A stretch of 64,000 bases of DNA from an uncultured Isosphaeraceae bacterium (GTDB taxonomy: Bacteria; Planctomycetota; Planctomycetia; Isosphaerales; Isosphaeraceae), in contig CAMFLR010000004.1 in NCBI GenBank assembly GCA_945957605.1, positions 558,001 through 622,000 on the forward strand. Reading direction: 5' to 3'. A program made the position numbers and the translations under genes. Position 1 is the first letter of the stretch. The number at the start of each line of letters is the position of its first letter. Under the pieces are notes generated by a model. It ran no database searches, was not told where the DNA came from, and saw only the letters and a program-made list of their open reading frames with translations. Shown here piece after piece: positions 17,747 through 27,368 of the stretch.

Positions 17747-18091
17747 TCAGACGGGTCCGTTAGTTTCTAGATCGGCATCTGACTCGTCTTCCAACAGCGG
17801 AAGATTTTCCGGATTCATCTTTCGTACCAGTTCTTCCATTTCTTTGCCCGGCTTGAACGTGACGACGTTCTTCGACGGCACATACACCTTATCACCGGTG
17901 CGTGGATTGCGTGCCTTGCGCGGAGCGCGCCGCTTAACTTCGAACACGCCGAAGTTGCGGAGCTCGATTCGGCCTTCTTCGACCAACGTTGCGATGATGG
18001 CATCCAGCGTCCGCTGGACGATGTCCTTGGTCTTGAGCTGAGTGAGGCCGATGTCCTCAGAAATCTTCTTCACGATTTCCTTTTTCGTCAC
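17747..18091 (-). CDS. hup: HU/IHF family DNA-binding protein
   Basis: 114 aa, starting with GTG at 18091. The full HU core is present: [70 protein letters not shown]. The tip of the arm has RNPRTG, the DNA-intercalating region. An extra C-terminal acidic tail of about 20 residues ([11 protein letters not shown]) is longer than in the usual 90-aa HU. It bends and compacts DNA. It has a good sigma70 promoter at 18152-18180. Confidence 0.94.
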   Translation of the reverse strand: MTKKEIVKKISEDIGLTQLKTKDIVQRTLDAIIATLVEEGRIELRNFGVFEVKRRAPRKARNPRTGDKVYVPSKNVVTFKPGKEMEELVRKMNPENLPLLEDESDADLETNGPV

Positions 18092-18151
18092 GATGTCGGT
18101 CTCCCAAGGGGGCGATCACTCAGCCCGGTTCCGAAGCGGCGAATGGGCTCA

Positions 18152-18180
18152 ACAGTAGACCTAGCATGGAGTAATGTCAA
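18152..18180 (-). promoter_or_regulatory. Sigma70-type promoter of the HU gene
   Basis: Minus strand: TTGACA (18175-18180), 17-base spacer, TACTGT (18152-18157). The HU start is about 55 bases downstream. Confidence 0.75.
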
Positions 18181-18215
18181 GTGAAAAGAGATCCCGTTTT
18201 CCGCACCGAATGGAG

Positions 18216-18668
18216 TTACGGCAAATCGCGTTCGCGTTCGAACACGTCTTGAAGTGCACGTAAATGACGGTGCAGGGGCGCGTAATTCCAGGGTAAGTCG
18301 AAGCGATCCGCGAGCGATTTGAGCCGCTTGATGAATGTCTCGCTTAACTCTGGCGCGTGGTCAGCATAGTTCGGATCGCAATAATAGACACGGCATCCCA
18401 TCGGCCGGGCCTCGCGTGCGGTGCAGCGTCCTGCATTGTCTTGCCACGGGCAGGTTTCACCGTCGTCGAGCGGGCGCGAAGGCTTGGGCGCTTCATTTAC
18501 AAGCACCAGCGCCTCCGGCTCGGAGAGAAAAAGTGTGTGTCCATACTCATGAAAGCGACAACAGCGCCCACTTAACTCACAAACCGGACCAAGTTTGCGG
18601 ATTTCCGCATCGAGGTCGCGGTAGAGAGTGCTCAGTTCCTCGCGAAACGCTGGGTCGAGCGTAGTCAT
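18216..18668 (-). CDS. YkgJ-family cysteine cluster protein
   Basis: 150 aa. Cysteines are arranged CELSGRCCRFHEYGHTLFLS, then ETCPWQDNAGRCTAREARPMGCRVYYCD, the pattern of the YkgJ family, which probably binds zinc or an Fe-S cluster. Biochemical role is unknown. It follows a second YkgJ-type gene with a 4-base ATGA overlap (18665-18668), so both are co-translated. Confidence 0.85.
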   Translation of the reverse strand: MTTLDPAFREELSTLYRDLDAEIRKLGPVCELSGRCCRFHEYGHTLFLSEPEALVLVNEAPKPSRPLDDGETCPWQDNAGRCTAREARPMGCRVYYCDPNYADHAPELSETFIKRLKSLADRFDLPWNYAPLHRHLRALQDVFERERDLP

Positions 18669-19087
18669 TCGTGATGGACCTGGCTCGCCTGGTTGAGAAT
18701 TTCCTCAACCGAATAAATTCGGCCCTGGCCGGCTCCAGGGCAACCGCGTTTCACGCCTTCCCAGGCCGCTGGCGTCTCAACGTTCTCAGACCAGAACGGC
18801 CAGGTGCGACACTGAACCGGCCTCGTCTCATAAACCGTGCAACCGCGGCCTTTTTCCCAGAAAATGCAATCGCCGCCGGGTTTTTCGATCAAACTGAAGC
18901 TTCCGCCGACCTGTCGAACAAATCGCTTGCAGAATTGCTCAATTGTTTCACCACGAAACTTGGCGAGCTGGGCGATTTCCTCATCATTGACCCAAACATA
19001 TCCCGGCGCCCCCGTGCAGCAAGCACCACACCGAGTGCAGCTAAAAGCGAGTCCATCGGCATACCAGGGCTCTTCCGTAGACGCCAT
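18665..19087 (-). CDS. YkgJ-family cysteine cluster protein
   Basis: 140 aa with FSCTRCGACCTGAPGYVWVN, then GGDCIFWEKGRGCTVYETRPVQCRTWPFW and a late Cys (RGCPGAG). These are the typical CxxCxxCC and CxxY..RPxxCR motifs. It is the upstream partner of the other YkgJ gene. The two share only family motifs and differ in length and in spacing between clusters, so they look like distinct subfamilies rather than a recent duplication. Confidence 0.88.
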   Translation of the reverse strand: MASTEEPWYADGLAFSCTRCGACCTGAPGYVWVNDEEIAQLAKFRGETIEQFCKRFVRQVGGSFSLIEKPGGDCIFWEKGRGCTVYETRPVQCRTWPFWSENVETPAAWEGVKRGCPGAGQGRIYSVEEILNQASQVHHE

Positions 19088-19333
19088 AACTCATCCACTT
19101 GCAGTCAATGAAGTTGCGTTCCGTTGCATTCAGAAGACTGATTCTAGCCGCCCGATTGCCGGTTCTCAACCCCGTTCGCCCCAAAGCTCTACCTCAGGCG
19201 ATCTTGTGAAGATACTCGACTGCGGTTTTAGCTTACCCTCGTCTGCGTAGTTGACCCGCCTCGCCGTCCTCGTTATCACCATTCCTGGTCCGTGCGAGCG
19301 AAACCCTCCTCACCAACCGCGCAAAGGTCAGCC

Positions 19334-20290
19334 ATGAATCGTCGCCAGCTTCTCCGCAACACAGCAGCTTGTGTTGCGCTCGGATCCATTGCGGAGTCAG
19401 TCTCAGAAGCCAAAGCGGAGGAGGAAGCAATGATTCCGATCATTGATACACATCAGCACCTATGGGATTTGAAGAAGTTCAAACTCGCGTGGATCAAGCC
19501 GGGCGAACAACCGCTCGACCGCTCCTATCTGCCCGCCGATTACGCCGCGGCGACAAAAGGACTCGGCGTGACCAAAACCGTCTACATGGAGGTCGACGTC
19601 GTCCCCGAACAGCAGGTCGCCGAAGCCGAGTATGTGCTGGCGATGATCGAACGCGGCGATTCGCCGATGGTCGCGGCCGTCATTTCCGGGCGGCCCAATT
19701 CTGATGGATTCGCCGCCTATCTCGCTCGATTCCGCGACAAGAAGGCGATCAAAGGGATTCGCCAGGTGCTCCACGGCGAGGGAACGCCGGCGGGGTACTG
19801 TCTCACGCCCGAGTTCATCAAAGGGATTAGATTGCTGGGCGAGGCTGGCATGAGCTTCGACCTTTGCATGCGTGCGCCCGAGTTGGGCGATGCGGCAAAG
19901 CTCATCGAGAATTGCCCCGGCACGCGATTCATTGTCGATCACTGTGGCAACGAGCCGGTCTTGCAGAAAGACCACACGCAGTGGAAGAAGGATCTTGCCC
20001 TAGTCGCGAAGGGGGGCGGCGATCGTGTGGTCTGCAAGGTGTCGGGCATTGTCGCATCGGCGAAGGGAAAGCCTTGGACGGCCGGTGATCTCGCGCCGGT
20101 CGTCAACCACGTGCTCGACACATTCGGCCCCGATCGCGTGATGTTCGGCGGCGATTGGCCCGTTTGCACGCTCGCCGCTAGCTATCGCGAGTGGGTCGAA
20201 ACGCTGCGGACGATCATCAAGAATCGCCCTGAACGCGATCAGCACAAACTCTTCCACGAGAACGCCGCGAGGTTCTACGGGCTTTCCTAA
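19334..20290 (+). CDS. Tat-exported amidohydrolase (COG3618-type)
   Basis: 318 aa from the ATG at 19334. NRRQLLRNTAACVALGS is a Tat signal. The TIM barrel begins with IIDTHQHLWD (metal HxH), then IKGIRQVLHGEG, MSFDLCMRAPEL, FIVDHCGNEP (His), VVCKVSG, and FGGDWPVCTL (Asp). This is the layout of lactonase or decarboxylase members such as L-fuconolactonase. Substrate unknown; export suggests sugar-lactone work outside the cytoplasm. Divergent from the YkgJ pair, across a 245-base gap without a recognised promoter. Confidence 0.87.
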   Translation: MNRRQLLRNTAACVALGSIAESVSEAKAEEEAMIPIIDTHQHLWDLKKFKLAWIKPGEQPLDRSYLPADYAAATKGLGVTKTVYMEVDVVPEQQVAEAEYVLAMIERGDSPMVAAVISGRPNSDGFAAYLARFRDKKAIKGIRQVLHGEGTPAGYCLTPEFIKGIRLLGEAGMSFDLCMRAPELGDAAKLIENCPGTRFIVDHCGNEPVLQKDHTQWKKDLALVAKGGGDRVVCKVSGIVASAKGKPWTAGDLAPVVNHVLDTFGPDRVMFGGDWPVCTLAASYREWVETLRTIIKNRPERDQHKLFHENAARFYGLS

Positions 20291-20368
20291 AATGTCGCGA
20301 CGGCGGTTGCGAGTTCGAAAAGATGATTGAGGAATCTTCGATTTCGAATTCGCAACCGGCTGTTCGTA

Positions 20369-21568
20369 ATGACTGAAAACTGGCCGAAAACCGCGCATCA
20401 TATCCCCACGCTCGATGGCGTCCGCGGCCTGGCGATTCTCATGGTGCTGACTTTTCACTTCACCGACTGGTGCAGCGGTGCGTCTCAATGGCTCCGCGCC
20501 GGCTGGATTGGTGTCGATCTCTTTTTTGTTCTCTCGGGCTTTTTGATCACCGGCATTTTGCTCGACACAAAAGACGCTGCGAACTATTTCTCGTCGTTTT
20601 ACACTCGTCGAGCCCTTCGCATTTTCCCGCTCTACTTCGGTGTGCTCGCAGCCGTCTTTTTGATTGGTCCCACTCTTGGCTTGACCGATTTCCCGACGCT
20701 CGCCAGCAAACAAGGCTGGCTATGGAGCTATTGTTCAAACATCTATCTTTCGATCGACGGCCGAATCGACCTCAACGCCGACTGGCTCGACCTCAACCAT
20801 TTCTGGTCGCTCGCGATCGAAGAACATTTTTATCTCGTCTGGCCCGCGGTTGTGCTGGCGCTAGGGCGTAAGGGGCTCATTCGCGCCTGCCTCGGTTGCA
20901 TCGCGTTCGCAATCGTTTCCCGAACACTGATGATCGCAATCTGGTCGCGTCCCGCCGGAACTTATTTCCTCACATTTTGCCGGATCGACTCACTCGCGCT
21001 GGGCGGGCTCATGGCGATTCTGGCTCGCTCACCCGAAGGAATTGCCGGGCTCTCAAAGCACGCAAAACTGATGCTGCTTTGGGGTGGAGTGGTTGTAACA
21101 CTACTAGGACTTCGGAGCGGCCGTATCGCGGCCGCCGATCGCGTCATGCAGGCGATCGGCTTTACGGCTCTTGCCGTATTCTTCGCGGGACTTGTAGCCC
21201 TTGCAGCGTCTGCCAAGCCGACGGGAATCTGGCACCGCATCTGGACAAATCGGATCCTTACCACGATCGGCCGTTACAGTTATGGCATTTATGTCTACCA
21301 CCAACTCTTTGGCCGACCACTTGCGCTGACGGTCTCAAACGCCTTGAGTTGGGTTGGCCCGACCGCGGCAAATCTTGGAACGATTGTGGCTGGCGTGATG
21401 GTTAACACCGCGGTTGCTGCGATCAGCTACCACGTATTCGAGTCGCGGTTCTTGCGACTCAAGGGCCGATTCGCCCCGCGATCAGCCGCCGATCGAGTGC
21501 ATCAACCGCTCGGGTTTGATGAACCGGGCGGTGTTGATCTCGTGCCCTTCCCACTTCGCAGCCACTGA
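20369..21568 (+). CDS. Acyltransferase 3 (OafA/YrhL-type) membrane protein
   Basis: 399 aa from the ATG at 20369 (MTENWPKTAH). About ten membrane helices. N-terminal HIPTLDGVRGLAILMVLTFHF has the family RGLA and catalytic His; GVDLFFVLSGFLITG and FYTRRALRIFPLYF follow, then HFWSLAIEEHFYLVWP. These enzymes O-acylate cell-surface glycans. The family C-terminus should end near FLRLKGRF (about 21470), but the frame runs 87 bases into the opposite-strand moaA, adding a tail of low family likeness. Confidence 0.9.
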   Translation: MTENWPKTAHHIPTLDGVRGLAILMVLTFHFTDWCSGASQWLRAGWIGVDLFFVLSGFLITGILLDTKDAANYFSSFYTRRALRIFPLYFGVLAAVFLIGPTLGLTDFPTLASKQGWLWSYCSNIYLSIDGRIDLNADWLDLNHFWSLAIEEHFYLVWPAVVLALGRKGLIRACLGCIAFAIVSRTLMIAIWSRPAGTYFLTFCRIDSLALGGLMAILARSPEGIAGLSKHAKLMLLWGGVVVTLLGLRSGRIAAADRVMQAIGFTALAVFFAGLVALAASAKPTGIWHRIWTNRILTTIGRYSYGIYVYHQLFGRPLALTVSNALSWVGPTAANLGTIVAGVMVNTAVAAISYHVFESRFLRLKGRFAPRSAADRVHQPLGFDEPGGVDLVPFPLRSH

Positions 21569-22480
21569 TTCGCAAAGCGCCCGCACGAGTTCGTCATCAC
21601 TCGCGCCCGCGCGGATCAGAGTGCGCACATCGGTCTCATCGAGCGCGAAAAGGCAGTTTCGTAGCTTGCCGTCGGCAGTGAGACGCACTCGGTTGCACGA
21701 CATGCAAAACGGCCGGCTGACCGACGCAATCATCCCCACGCGCCCGCCGCCGTCGACGTAGTCGTAATCGAGTGCAGGCGCTTTGGGATCATGATCTGCC
21801 GCCGGCGCGAGCGGGCCGATGCCCTGAGTCAGCAGGTCGAGGATCTCGTGCGCATAGAGAACCTTGTCGCGTTCCCAGAGATTGCCGGCGTCGAGCGGCA
21901 TGTACTCGATGAACCGCAGTTCCAGCCCATGTTTGCGACAAAACTCGCCAAGCGGCACGACGTCAGGCTCGGTGACGCCTTTGATCGCTACCGCATTGAT
22001 TTTCACGGGATCGAATCCCGCCGCTTTCGCCGCAAGAATGCCTTCGATCACCTGTTCGAGCCCAGTGCGACGGGTGAGTTCCAAGAAGCGATCTGCATCG
22101 AGCGTGTCGAGGCTGATGTTGATCCGCCGCAGCCCCGCATCCCATAGCGCCTGGGCCATGGGCGCCAGGAGAATACCGTTAGTCGTGAGGCCGACGTCCT
22201 TGATTCCCGGAATATTTGCGAGCTGTTCAACCAAAACCGGCAAATTGCGGCGAACGAGTGGCTCACCACCGGTGAGGCGAATTTTGTTGATGCCGACGCG
22301 CGTGGACGCCCGAACAAACTGGGCAATTTCCTCGAAGCTGAGCAAGCTTGTCTTGGGCAGAAACTCCACATTCTCCGGCATGCAGTAAACGCAGCGGATA
22401 TTGCAGCGGTCGGTGACCGAGATTCTCAAATTATTGTGGACCCGACCGAAGCGATCGATCAGGCGGTCAGGCATGGTCAT
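21482..22480 (-). CDS. moaA: GTP 3',8-cyclase (molybdopterin biosynthesis protein A)
   Basis: 332 aa radical-SAM enzyme. SAM cluster CNIRCVYCMP near the N-terminus; TGGEPLVRRNL; a C-terminal cluster CMSCNRVRLTADGKLRNCLF; and the conserved terminal Gly-Gly (SIGG). It converts GTP to 3',8-cyclo-7,8-dihydro-GTP. It follows moaE and moaD on the same strand. moaC, needed for the next step, is not in the window. Its 3' end overlaps the acyltransferase frame. Confidence 0.96.
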   Translation of the reverse strand: MTMPDRLIDRFGRVHNNLRISVTDRCNIRCVYCMPENVEFLPKTSLLSFEEIAQFVRASTRVGINKIRLTGGEPLVRRNLPVLVEQLANIPGIKDVGLTTNGILLAPMAQALWDAGLRRINISLDTLDADRFLELTRRTGLEQVIEGILAAKAAGFDPVKINAVAIKGVTEPDVVPLGEFCRKHGLELRFIEYMPLDAGNLWERDKVLYAHEILDLLTQGIGPLAPAADHDPKAPALDYDYVDGGGRVGMIASVSRPFCMSCNRVRLTADGKLRNCLFALDETDVRTLIRAGASDDELVRALCESVAAKWEGHEINTARFIKPERLMHSIGG

Positions 22481-22591
22481 GAATGCAACTTCTGCTGGGC
22501 GTTTTGAATCGCCGGGGAAGCAACGCTGAACATCGCGATTTCAGTCGACACTCATTATACGCAATCACATCAAGTGGTAACAAATTCGGGA

Positions 22592-23008
22592 TCAGGCCAT
22601 TCCGGGGTGCACCCATTCTTCCGAGCCATCGGCGTACACTTCTTTTTTCCAGATCGGCACGCGTTCCTTGAAGGTGTCGATAAGCCAGCGACAGGCTTCA
22701 AATGAGTGGCCCCGATGAGGACAGCTTACCGCGACGACGATGCTAATCTCGCCAAGATCGAGTCGTCCCACACGATGAACAATTGCCGCCTCGATAACCG
22801 GCCAGCGCTCTCTGGCCTCGGCCTCAAGCGCGGCCATCTCCTTCAAAGCCATTTCAGGATAAGCTTCGTAGTCGAGCAGCGACGTGCGGCGATCGCCCGT
22901 AATTTCCCGCACTGTCCCCAGAAACGAGCAAACCGCGCCCGCGAGGTTTGACCGTACGCGATCGGTAATTTCAGCGTGATCCAGCGCTTCGTGGGTGATC
23001 TCGATCAT
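22592..23008 (-). CDS. moaE: Molybdopterin synthase catalytic subunit
   Basis: 138 aa from the ATG at 23008; an in-frame GTG four codons upstream is less likely. GAVCSFLGTVREITGDR, LDYEAYPEMALKEM, HRVGRLDLGEISIVVAVSCPHRGHSFEACRWLIDTFKERVPIWKKE are the family blocks; the active-site Lys lies in PIWKKE. With MoaD it inserts two sulfurs into precursor Z. Middle gene of moaD-moaE-moaA; 31 bases downstream of moaD. Confidence 0.95.
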   Translation of the reverse strand: MIEITHEALDHAEITDRVRSNLAGAVCSFLGTVREITGDRRTSLLDYEAYPEMALKEMAALEAEARERWPVIEAAIVHRVGRLDLGEISIVVAVSCPHRGHSFEACRWLIDTFKERVPIWKKEVYADGSEEWVHPGMA

Positions 23009-23039
23009 CCGGCAGGGCACCTGTTCAAGCTACGAGAAA

Positions 23040-23285
23040 TCAACCACCGCTCACCGGCGGAATCGCCGCAAGCTCGGCGTGAAGCGGGATCGGCGTGGCG
23101 TCATCGGCGTATTCGGCGTTCACCGAAAAACGAATCGCAGGCAGAGCTGGTATCAGGCCCGGAACCGCGGCTCCCAGGCTCGCCCGCAGGTCGGCAACGG
23201 TTGGATTCGCCGGAAGTTCCAGTTCGATCGTCGGCGCTCCCGCGCGTTCGCGAGCGATTGCAAAAAGCCGAACCGTCACGCGCAT
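23040..23285 (-). CDS. moaD: Molybdopterin synthase sulfur carrier subunit
   Basis: 81 aa from the ATG at 23285 (MRVTVRLFAIARERAG). Ubiquitin-like fold: LPANPTVADLRASL, AIRFSVNAEYADDATPI, ELAAIPPVSGG. The terminal Gly-Gly is the thiocarboxylated end that donates sulfur to MoaE's partner reaction. It heads the operon and lies back to back with uvrA, 149 bases away. Confidence 0.93.
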   Translation of the reverse strand: MRVTVRLFAIARERAGAPTIELELPANPTVADLRASLGAAVPGLIPALPAIRFSVNAEYADDATPIPLHAELAAIPPVSGG

Positions 23286-23434
23286 GTCTTTCGTTTCCTT
23301 GTGAATCTCTCCAGGCCGCTCCATTGTGACGCGTCGACGGCCCGCTGCCCAGCCCAGCCTCGCGGTTGCGGCCATGCATTGCTCAACGTTAGACTTTGGC
23401 TCGAAGGCAAGTAGCCACGAACGGGGCGTGCGGA

Positions 23435-26236
23435 ATGAGCGACAGGGACGACGTGATTTCGGTTCGGGGCGCCCGCGTTCATAATCTGCAAAACGTCTCG
23501 GTGGCCATTCCGCGCGACTCGCTTGTCGTGCTCACCGGTGTCAGCGGCTCGGGAAAAAGCTCGCTCGCATTCGACACGATTTATGCCGAAGGGCAGCGGC
23601 GTTACCTCGACGGCCTTTCGACCTACGCCCGCCAGTTTCTCGACCAGCTCAAACGACCAGACGTCGATGCCATCGACGGCCTGCCGCCAACCGTCGCGAT
23701 CGACCAGAAATCAGGCTCGGTGAACCCGCGCAGTACAGTCGCGACGATCACCGAAATTCACGATTATTTGCGTCTGTTGTACGCCCGCGTCGGCCTGCCG
23801 AGCTGCCCAAATTGCGGCTTGCCCATCGACCGCCGTACGCCCGAGCAAATCGTCGAAAGCGTGCTCGCGCTCGGCGAAGGCAAGAAGGTGATGCTCATGG
23901 CCCCGCTGGTTCGGGGTCGCAAAGGCGCGCACAAGGAAGCATTCGACGCGATCCGCCGCGCAGGACTGATTCGCGCGCGAGTCGATGGCGAGATCATCGA
24001 GATTCAAAACGAGCCAACGCTCGCGAAGACGAAAACGCATTCGATTGACGCTGTGATCGACAGGTTGGTTGTGCGCGAAGGGATTCGCCCCCGCCTCGCC
24101 GAAAGCGTGAACCTGGCACTCAAGCTGGGCGACGGCGTGATCACATTAGCAATTGCAAAAGGCGATGGCTGGGTCGATCGCATTCTCAGCGTGAAATACG
24201 CCTGCCCCGGCTGCGGCATTGGCTTCGCGCCGCTGGAACCTCGAAGTTTTAGCTTCAACAGCCCTTACGGCGCATGTCCGGAATGCAGCGGATTGGGTGT
24301 CCGGCTGGAGTTCGATCCAGAGCTCATTATTCCCGATCGCTCGAAGTCCCTCAAAGACGGCGCAATCGCCGCGTGGGCCGTCCTCAAGCCCGCCGCTCGC
24401 GACACCGTTGAGGACGATTCAGCACTCGCAGCGTTTTTGAAGGCTCACAAGCTCAGCCGTACATCCGCACTGAAATCGTGGTCGAGCAAGAACCTCTCGC
24501 TTTTGCTCAATGGAGATCCCTCGTCAGAATTCACGGGAGTGCTCGCTGGATTGCAGCGAGTGCGAGACGAATCGCGATCCGACGCACAACGCGCTGCGCT
24601 CGATGCATTTCGCATCGAAGTCACTTGCAATGCCTGTAACGGTACGCGGCTTCGGCCCGAATCGCGTGCAGTGACAGTCGCGGACACGTCGCTACCGGCG
24701 TTGCTCGCAATGACGAACGACCGCGCGCGCGAATTCCTGGGCACGATCACCTTCGAACCGCCTGCCGATTTGATCGGTCCGCCGCTCATCAAAGAAATAC
24801 GCACCCGGTTGGCCTTTCTCAGCCAGGTGGGACTTGCTTACCTCAGCCTCGATCGCTCGGCCGATACGCTTTCCGGTGGCGAACTACAACGCGTTCGGCT
24901 GGCATCGCAAATCGGCTCGGGACTTGTTGGCGTCGCCTATATTCTCGATGAACCGACAGCCGGCCTTCATCCGAGCGATACCGACAAGTTGCTGGGCAGC
25001 CTCTTCGGCCTGCGCGACGGTGGGAATAGTGTGATCGTCGTTGAGCACGATGAAGCCACGATTCGCTCGGCCGACTGGTTGATCGACATCGGCCCCGGCG
25101 CTGGGCCCAACGGTGGACGCGTTGTCGCCCAGGGTAAGCCCGAGCAAGTCATCACAACAAGCCAGTCGGCAACGGCTCGCTACCTTCGCGGCGAGACGCG
25201 TTCACCGGGACGAGAACTTGGTCGACTCGAACGAAGTCCAGGAGCCGTTGTCATCGAAGGGGCGTCGGAGCGCAATTTGAAAGGCGCGACGGCACGCTTT
25301 CCTGCTTCAACTCTCATCGGCGTGACGGGCGTCAGCGGCTCGGGCAAGAGCACGCTCGTGCACGAAATCCTGGCGCGAAGCGTTCGTCGACACCTCGGAC
25401 TGATCAGCCCGAAGCCGGGGTCGTGTGCGTCGATCACTGGTCTCGAACTGTTCGACAAACTCATCGAAGCCGACCAGACGCCAATCGGTCGCGGACCGCG
25501 ATCGACTCCCGCAACTTTCACCGGCGTGTTCGACGAAATTCGTCACGTTTACGCCCGTACGAAGGAAGCGAAAATCCGCGGCTACGGCGCAGCGCGGTTC
25601 AGCTTCAACGCGAAGGGCGGACGTTGCGAAACCTGTCGCGGCCAGGGCGCCCGGAAGATCGAAATGAAGTTTCTGCCAGATTTATTTGTCACATGCGAGG
25701 CGTGTGAAGGGCAGCGATTCAACCCGCCCACGCTCGAAATCAAATTCCGTGGCGCAACGATTGGCGATGTGCTTCAAATGCGCGTCGACGATGCACTCGC
25801 GATGTTCGAGAACCAGCCCAAAGTCAGGCGCAGCCTCGAAACCCTGCATGAAGCCGGGCTCGGTTACGTCGCTCTGGGACAATCGAGCACCACACTGTCC
25901 GGCGGCGAAGCGCAGCGCGTGAAACTCGCAAGCGAATTGGGCCGCGTGGGAACCGGCAAGACGCTTTACATCCTCGACGAACCGACAACCGGCCTGCATT
26001 TCTCCGACGTCGCGCGGCTGCTCGAAACGCTGCAAAAGCTGGTCGATCTGGCAAACACAGTCGTTGTGATCGAACACAACCTCGATGTCATTCGCGCCTG
26101 CGACTGGATCATCGACCTTGGTCCCGGCGCCGGCGATGCGGGAGGACAGGTGGTCGCAATGGGTACGCCGGACGAGGTTGCGGCGAATTCTGAAAGCCAA
26201 ACAGGAAAATGGCTGCGATTGCAAGAGATCAAATGA
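23435..26236 (+). CDS. uvrA: Excinuclease ABC subunit A
   Basis: 933 aa from the ATG at 23435 ([21 protein letters not shown]). Two ABC ATPase modules: Walker [15 protein letters not shown] near the start and [16 protein letters not shown] in the second half; signatures [14 protein letters not shown] and [15 protein letters not shown]; Walker [14 protein letters not shown] and [13 protein letters not shown]. Zinc modules [18 protein letters not shown], and CETCRGQGA...CEACEGQ. It recognises DNA damage in nucleotide excision repair. uvrB and uvrC are not here. Its stop overlaps the convergent sctQ-like gene by 8 bases. Confidence 0.97.
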   Translation: MSDRDDVISVRGARVHNLQNVSVAIPRDSLVVLTGVSGSGKSSLAFDTIYAEGQRRYLDGLSTYARQFLDQLKRPDVDAIDGLPPTVAIDQKSGSVNPRSTVATITEIHDYLRLLYARVGLPSCPNCGLPIDRRTPEQIVESVLALGEGKKVMLMAPLVRGRKGAHKEAFDAIRRAGLIRARVDGEIIEIQNEPTLAKTKTHSIDAVIDRLVVREGIRPRLAESVNLALKLGDGVITLAIAKGDGWVDRILSVKYACPGCGIGFAPLEPRSFSFNSPYGACPECSGLGVRLEFDPELIIPDRSKSLKDGAIAAWAVLKPAARDTVEDDSALAAFLKAHKLSRTSALKSWSSKNLSLLLNGDPSSEFTGVLAGLQRVRDESRSDAQRAALDAFRIEVTCNACNGTRLRPESRAVTVADTSLPALLAMTNDRAREFLGTITFEPPADLIGPPLIKEIRTRLAFLSQVGLAYLSLDRSADTLSGGELQRVRLASQIGSGLVGVAYILDEPTAGLHPSDTDKLLGSLFGLRDGGNSVIVVEHDEATIRSADWLIDIGPGAGPNGGRVVAQGKPEQVITTSQSATARYLRGETRSPGRELGRLERSPGAVVIEGASERNLKGATARFPASTLIGVTGVSGSGKSTLVHEILARSVRRHLGLISPKPGSCASITGLELFDKLIEADQTPIGRGPRSTPATFTGVFDEIRHVYARTKEAKIRGYGAARFSFNAKGGRCETCRGQGARKIEMKFLPDLFVTCEACEGQRFNPPTLEIKFRGATIGDVLQMRVDDALAMFENQPKVRRSLETLHEAGLGYVALGQSSTTLSGGEAQRVKLASELGRVGTGKTLYILDEPTTGLHFSDVARLLETLQKLVDLANTVVVIEHNLDVIRACDWIIDLGPGAGDAGGQVVAMGTPDEVAANSESQTGKWLRLQEIK

Positions 26237-27368
26237 ACACTGTTTTGATTCTCACACCAAGCTCGGTGTCAATTTGAACCAGTTCGCCCCGAGCAATCAG
26301 CTTGCCGCCTGCGACGAGTTCGATCGGCTCGTCGGTGTGGCGGAAAAGATCGACGACGTCGCCAACCTTGAGCTCAGCGAGTGCAGATACTGGCAGATGC
26401 GCCCGGCCAAGTTCGATCGTCAGCGTGATCGGCCCCTCGGTTGGCAATGTCTCCAGTCGCTCGGGCGCTGGGCCAGCGGTAATCCCAGATTGGACAGAAA
26501 CCTTGTGACACGAAGTGCCAGGAACGCCTTCAACCTGCATGATCGAGACGCTGTTTTCGCGGTCGCAGATAAGCCGAATCGTTCCCTTGGGCGAATCGAT
26601 GGCGCCAGACAGCGTCCCCCGATCGAGCGGCAGTACGCCACCGACTTTCACTCGCCCCAACCCGCGCGGGAGCGTGATCGTTCCCCCTTCCGCGCGCCAG
26701 GACGACTCGATCACGGTTTGATTTTCGCGTTCGGCGAGTGGGCTCGGCACCTCTTCGATCGCCACGCGGCTCAGCAAGGCTTCCGATAGCCAGAGCCTGA
26801 TCGCCCCTTGCACGCTCCCCATTTTTACCGGCAGGCGAAGCGTGACGAGCTTGCCAAGATCGTTCGACTTGAACGCATCGGGGCCGACGCGTTCGATCGT
26901 CATGTCCCACGGTCCCAGCGGTCCGGGACGGGCGTCCAGCCTGTCGAGTACACGCGCCGCCACGAACGTGAGAACGCCGAATTCGACGGGAGTTACCTGC
27001 CGGCTTGCCTCGACCGGCAATCGTGAGAAACCGAGAAGATGATCGACGATTGCATGTGAAATTGTGTTTTCGATGCCGACGCCAATGCGCGAGTCGAGGC
27101 GTGGCCAGGCGAGGTGGATAATTGTTCCAGGCCGGCCGAGACCGGTTCCTCGCCAGGTGACGTCGGGGGCACCAACTTCGACGGGAACGCCGTCGAGCAG
27201 ACTACGGATCAAGTCTGTCGGCGTTTGAAGGCGGTTGACGATCGTTTGAAGTCGCGCTTCGAAACGATTTGCGGCCGGCGCCTGATCCCAGGGCGCGGCT
27301 GCATCGTGCAGCGTCTGTTCGAGCTCGTTTTCCTCGGGTTCTTCCGGGAACTCGGCGTCAAAGCTCAT
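26229..27368 (-). CDS. sctQ: SctQ/FliM-N family C-ring protein
   Basis: 379 aa from the ATG at 27368; a GTG one codon earlier is possible. The last third holds two SpoA (surface-presentation) domains, around ITLPRGLGRVKVGGVLPLDRG and LTIELGRAHLPVSALAELKVGDVVDLF to the end. N-terminal part includes GVGIENTISHAIVDHLLGFSRLP, as in SctQ proteins. SctQ forms the cytoplasmic sorting platform of type III secretion systems; FliM/FliN build the flagellar switch. It is coupled to the 299-aa gene upstream. No other secretion or flagellar gene is in the window. Confidence 0.75.
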   Translation of the reverse strand: MSFDAEFPEEPEENELEQTLHDAAAPWDQAPAANRFEARLQTIVNRLQTPTDLIRSLLDGVPVEVGAPDVTWRGTGLGRPGTIIHLAWPRLDSRIGVGIENTISHAIVDHLLGFSRLPVEASRQVTPVEFGVLTFVAARVLDRLDARPGPLGPWDMTIERVGPDAFKSNDLGKLVTLRLPVKMGSVQGAIRLWLSEALLSRVAIEEVPSPLAERENQTVIESSWRAEGGTITLPRGLGRVKVGGVLPLDRGTLSGAIDSPKGTIRLICDRENSVSIMQVEGVPGTSCHKVSVQSGITAGPAPERLETLPTEGPITLTIELGRAHLPVSALAELKVGDVVDLFRHTDEPIELVAGGKLIARGELVQIDTELGVRIKTVFI

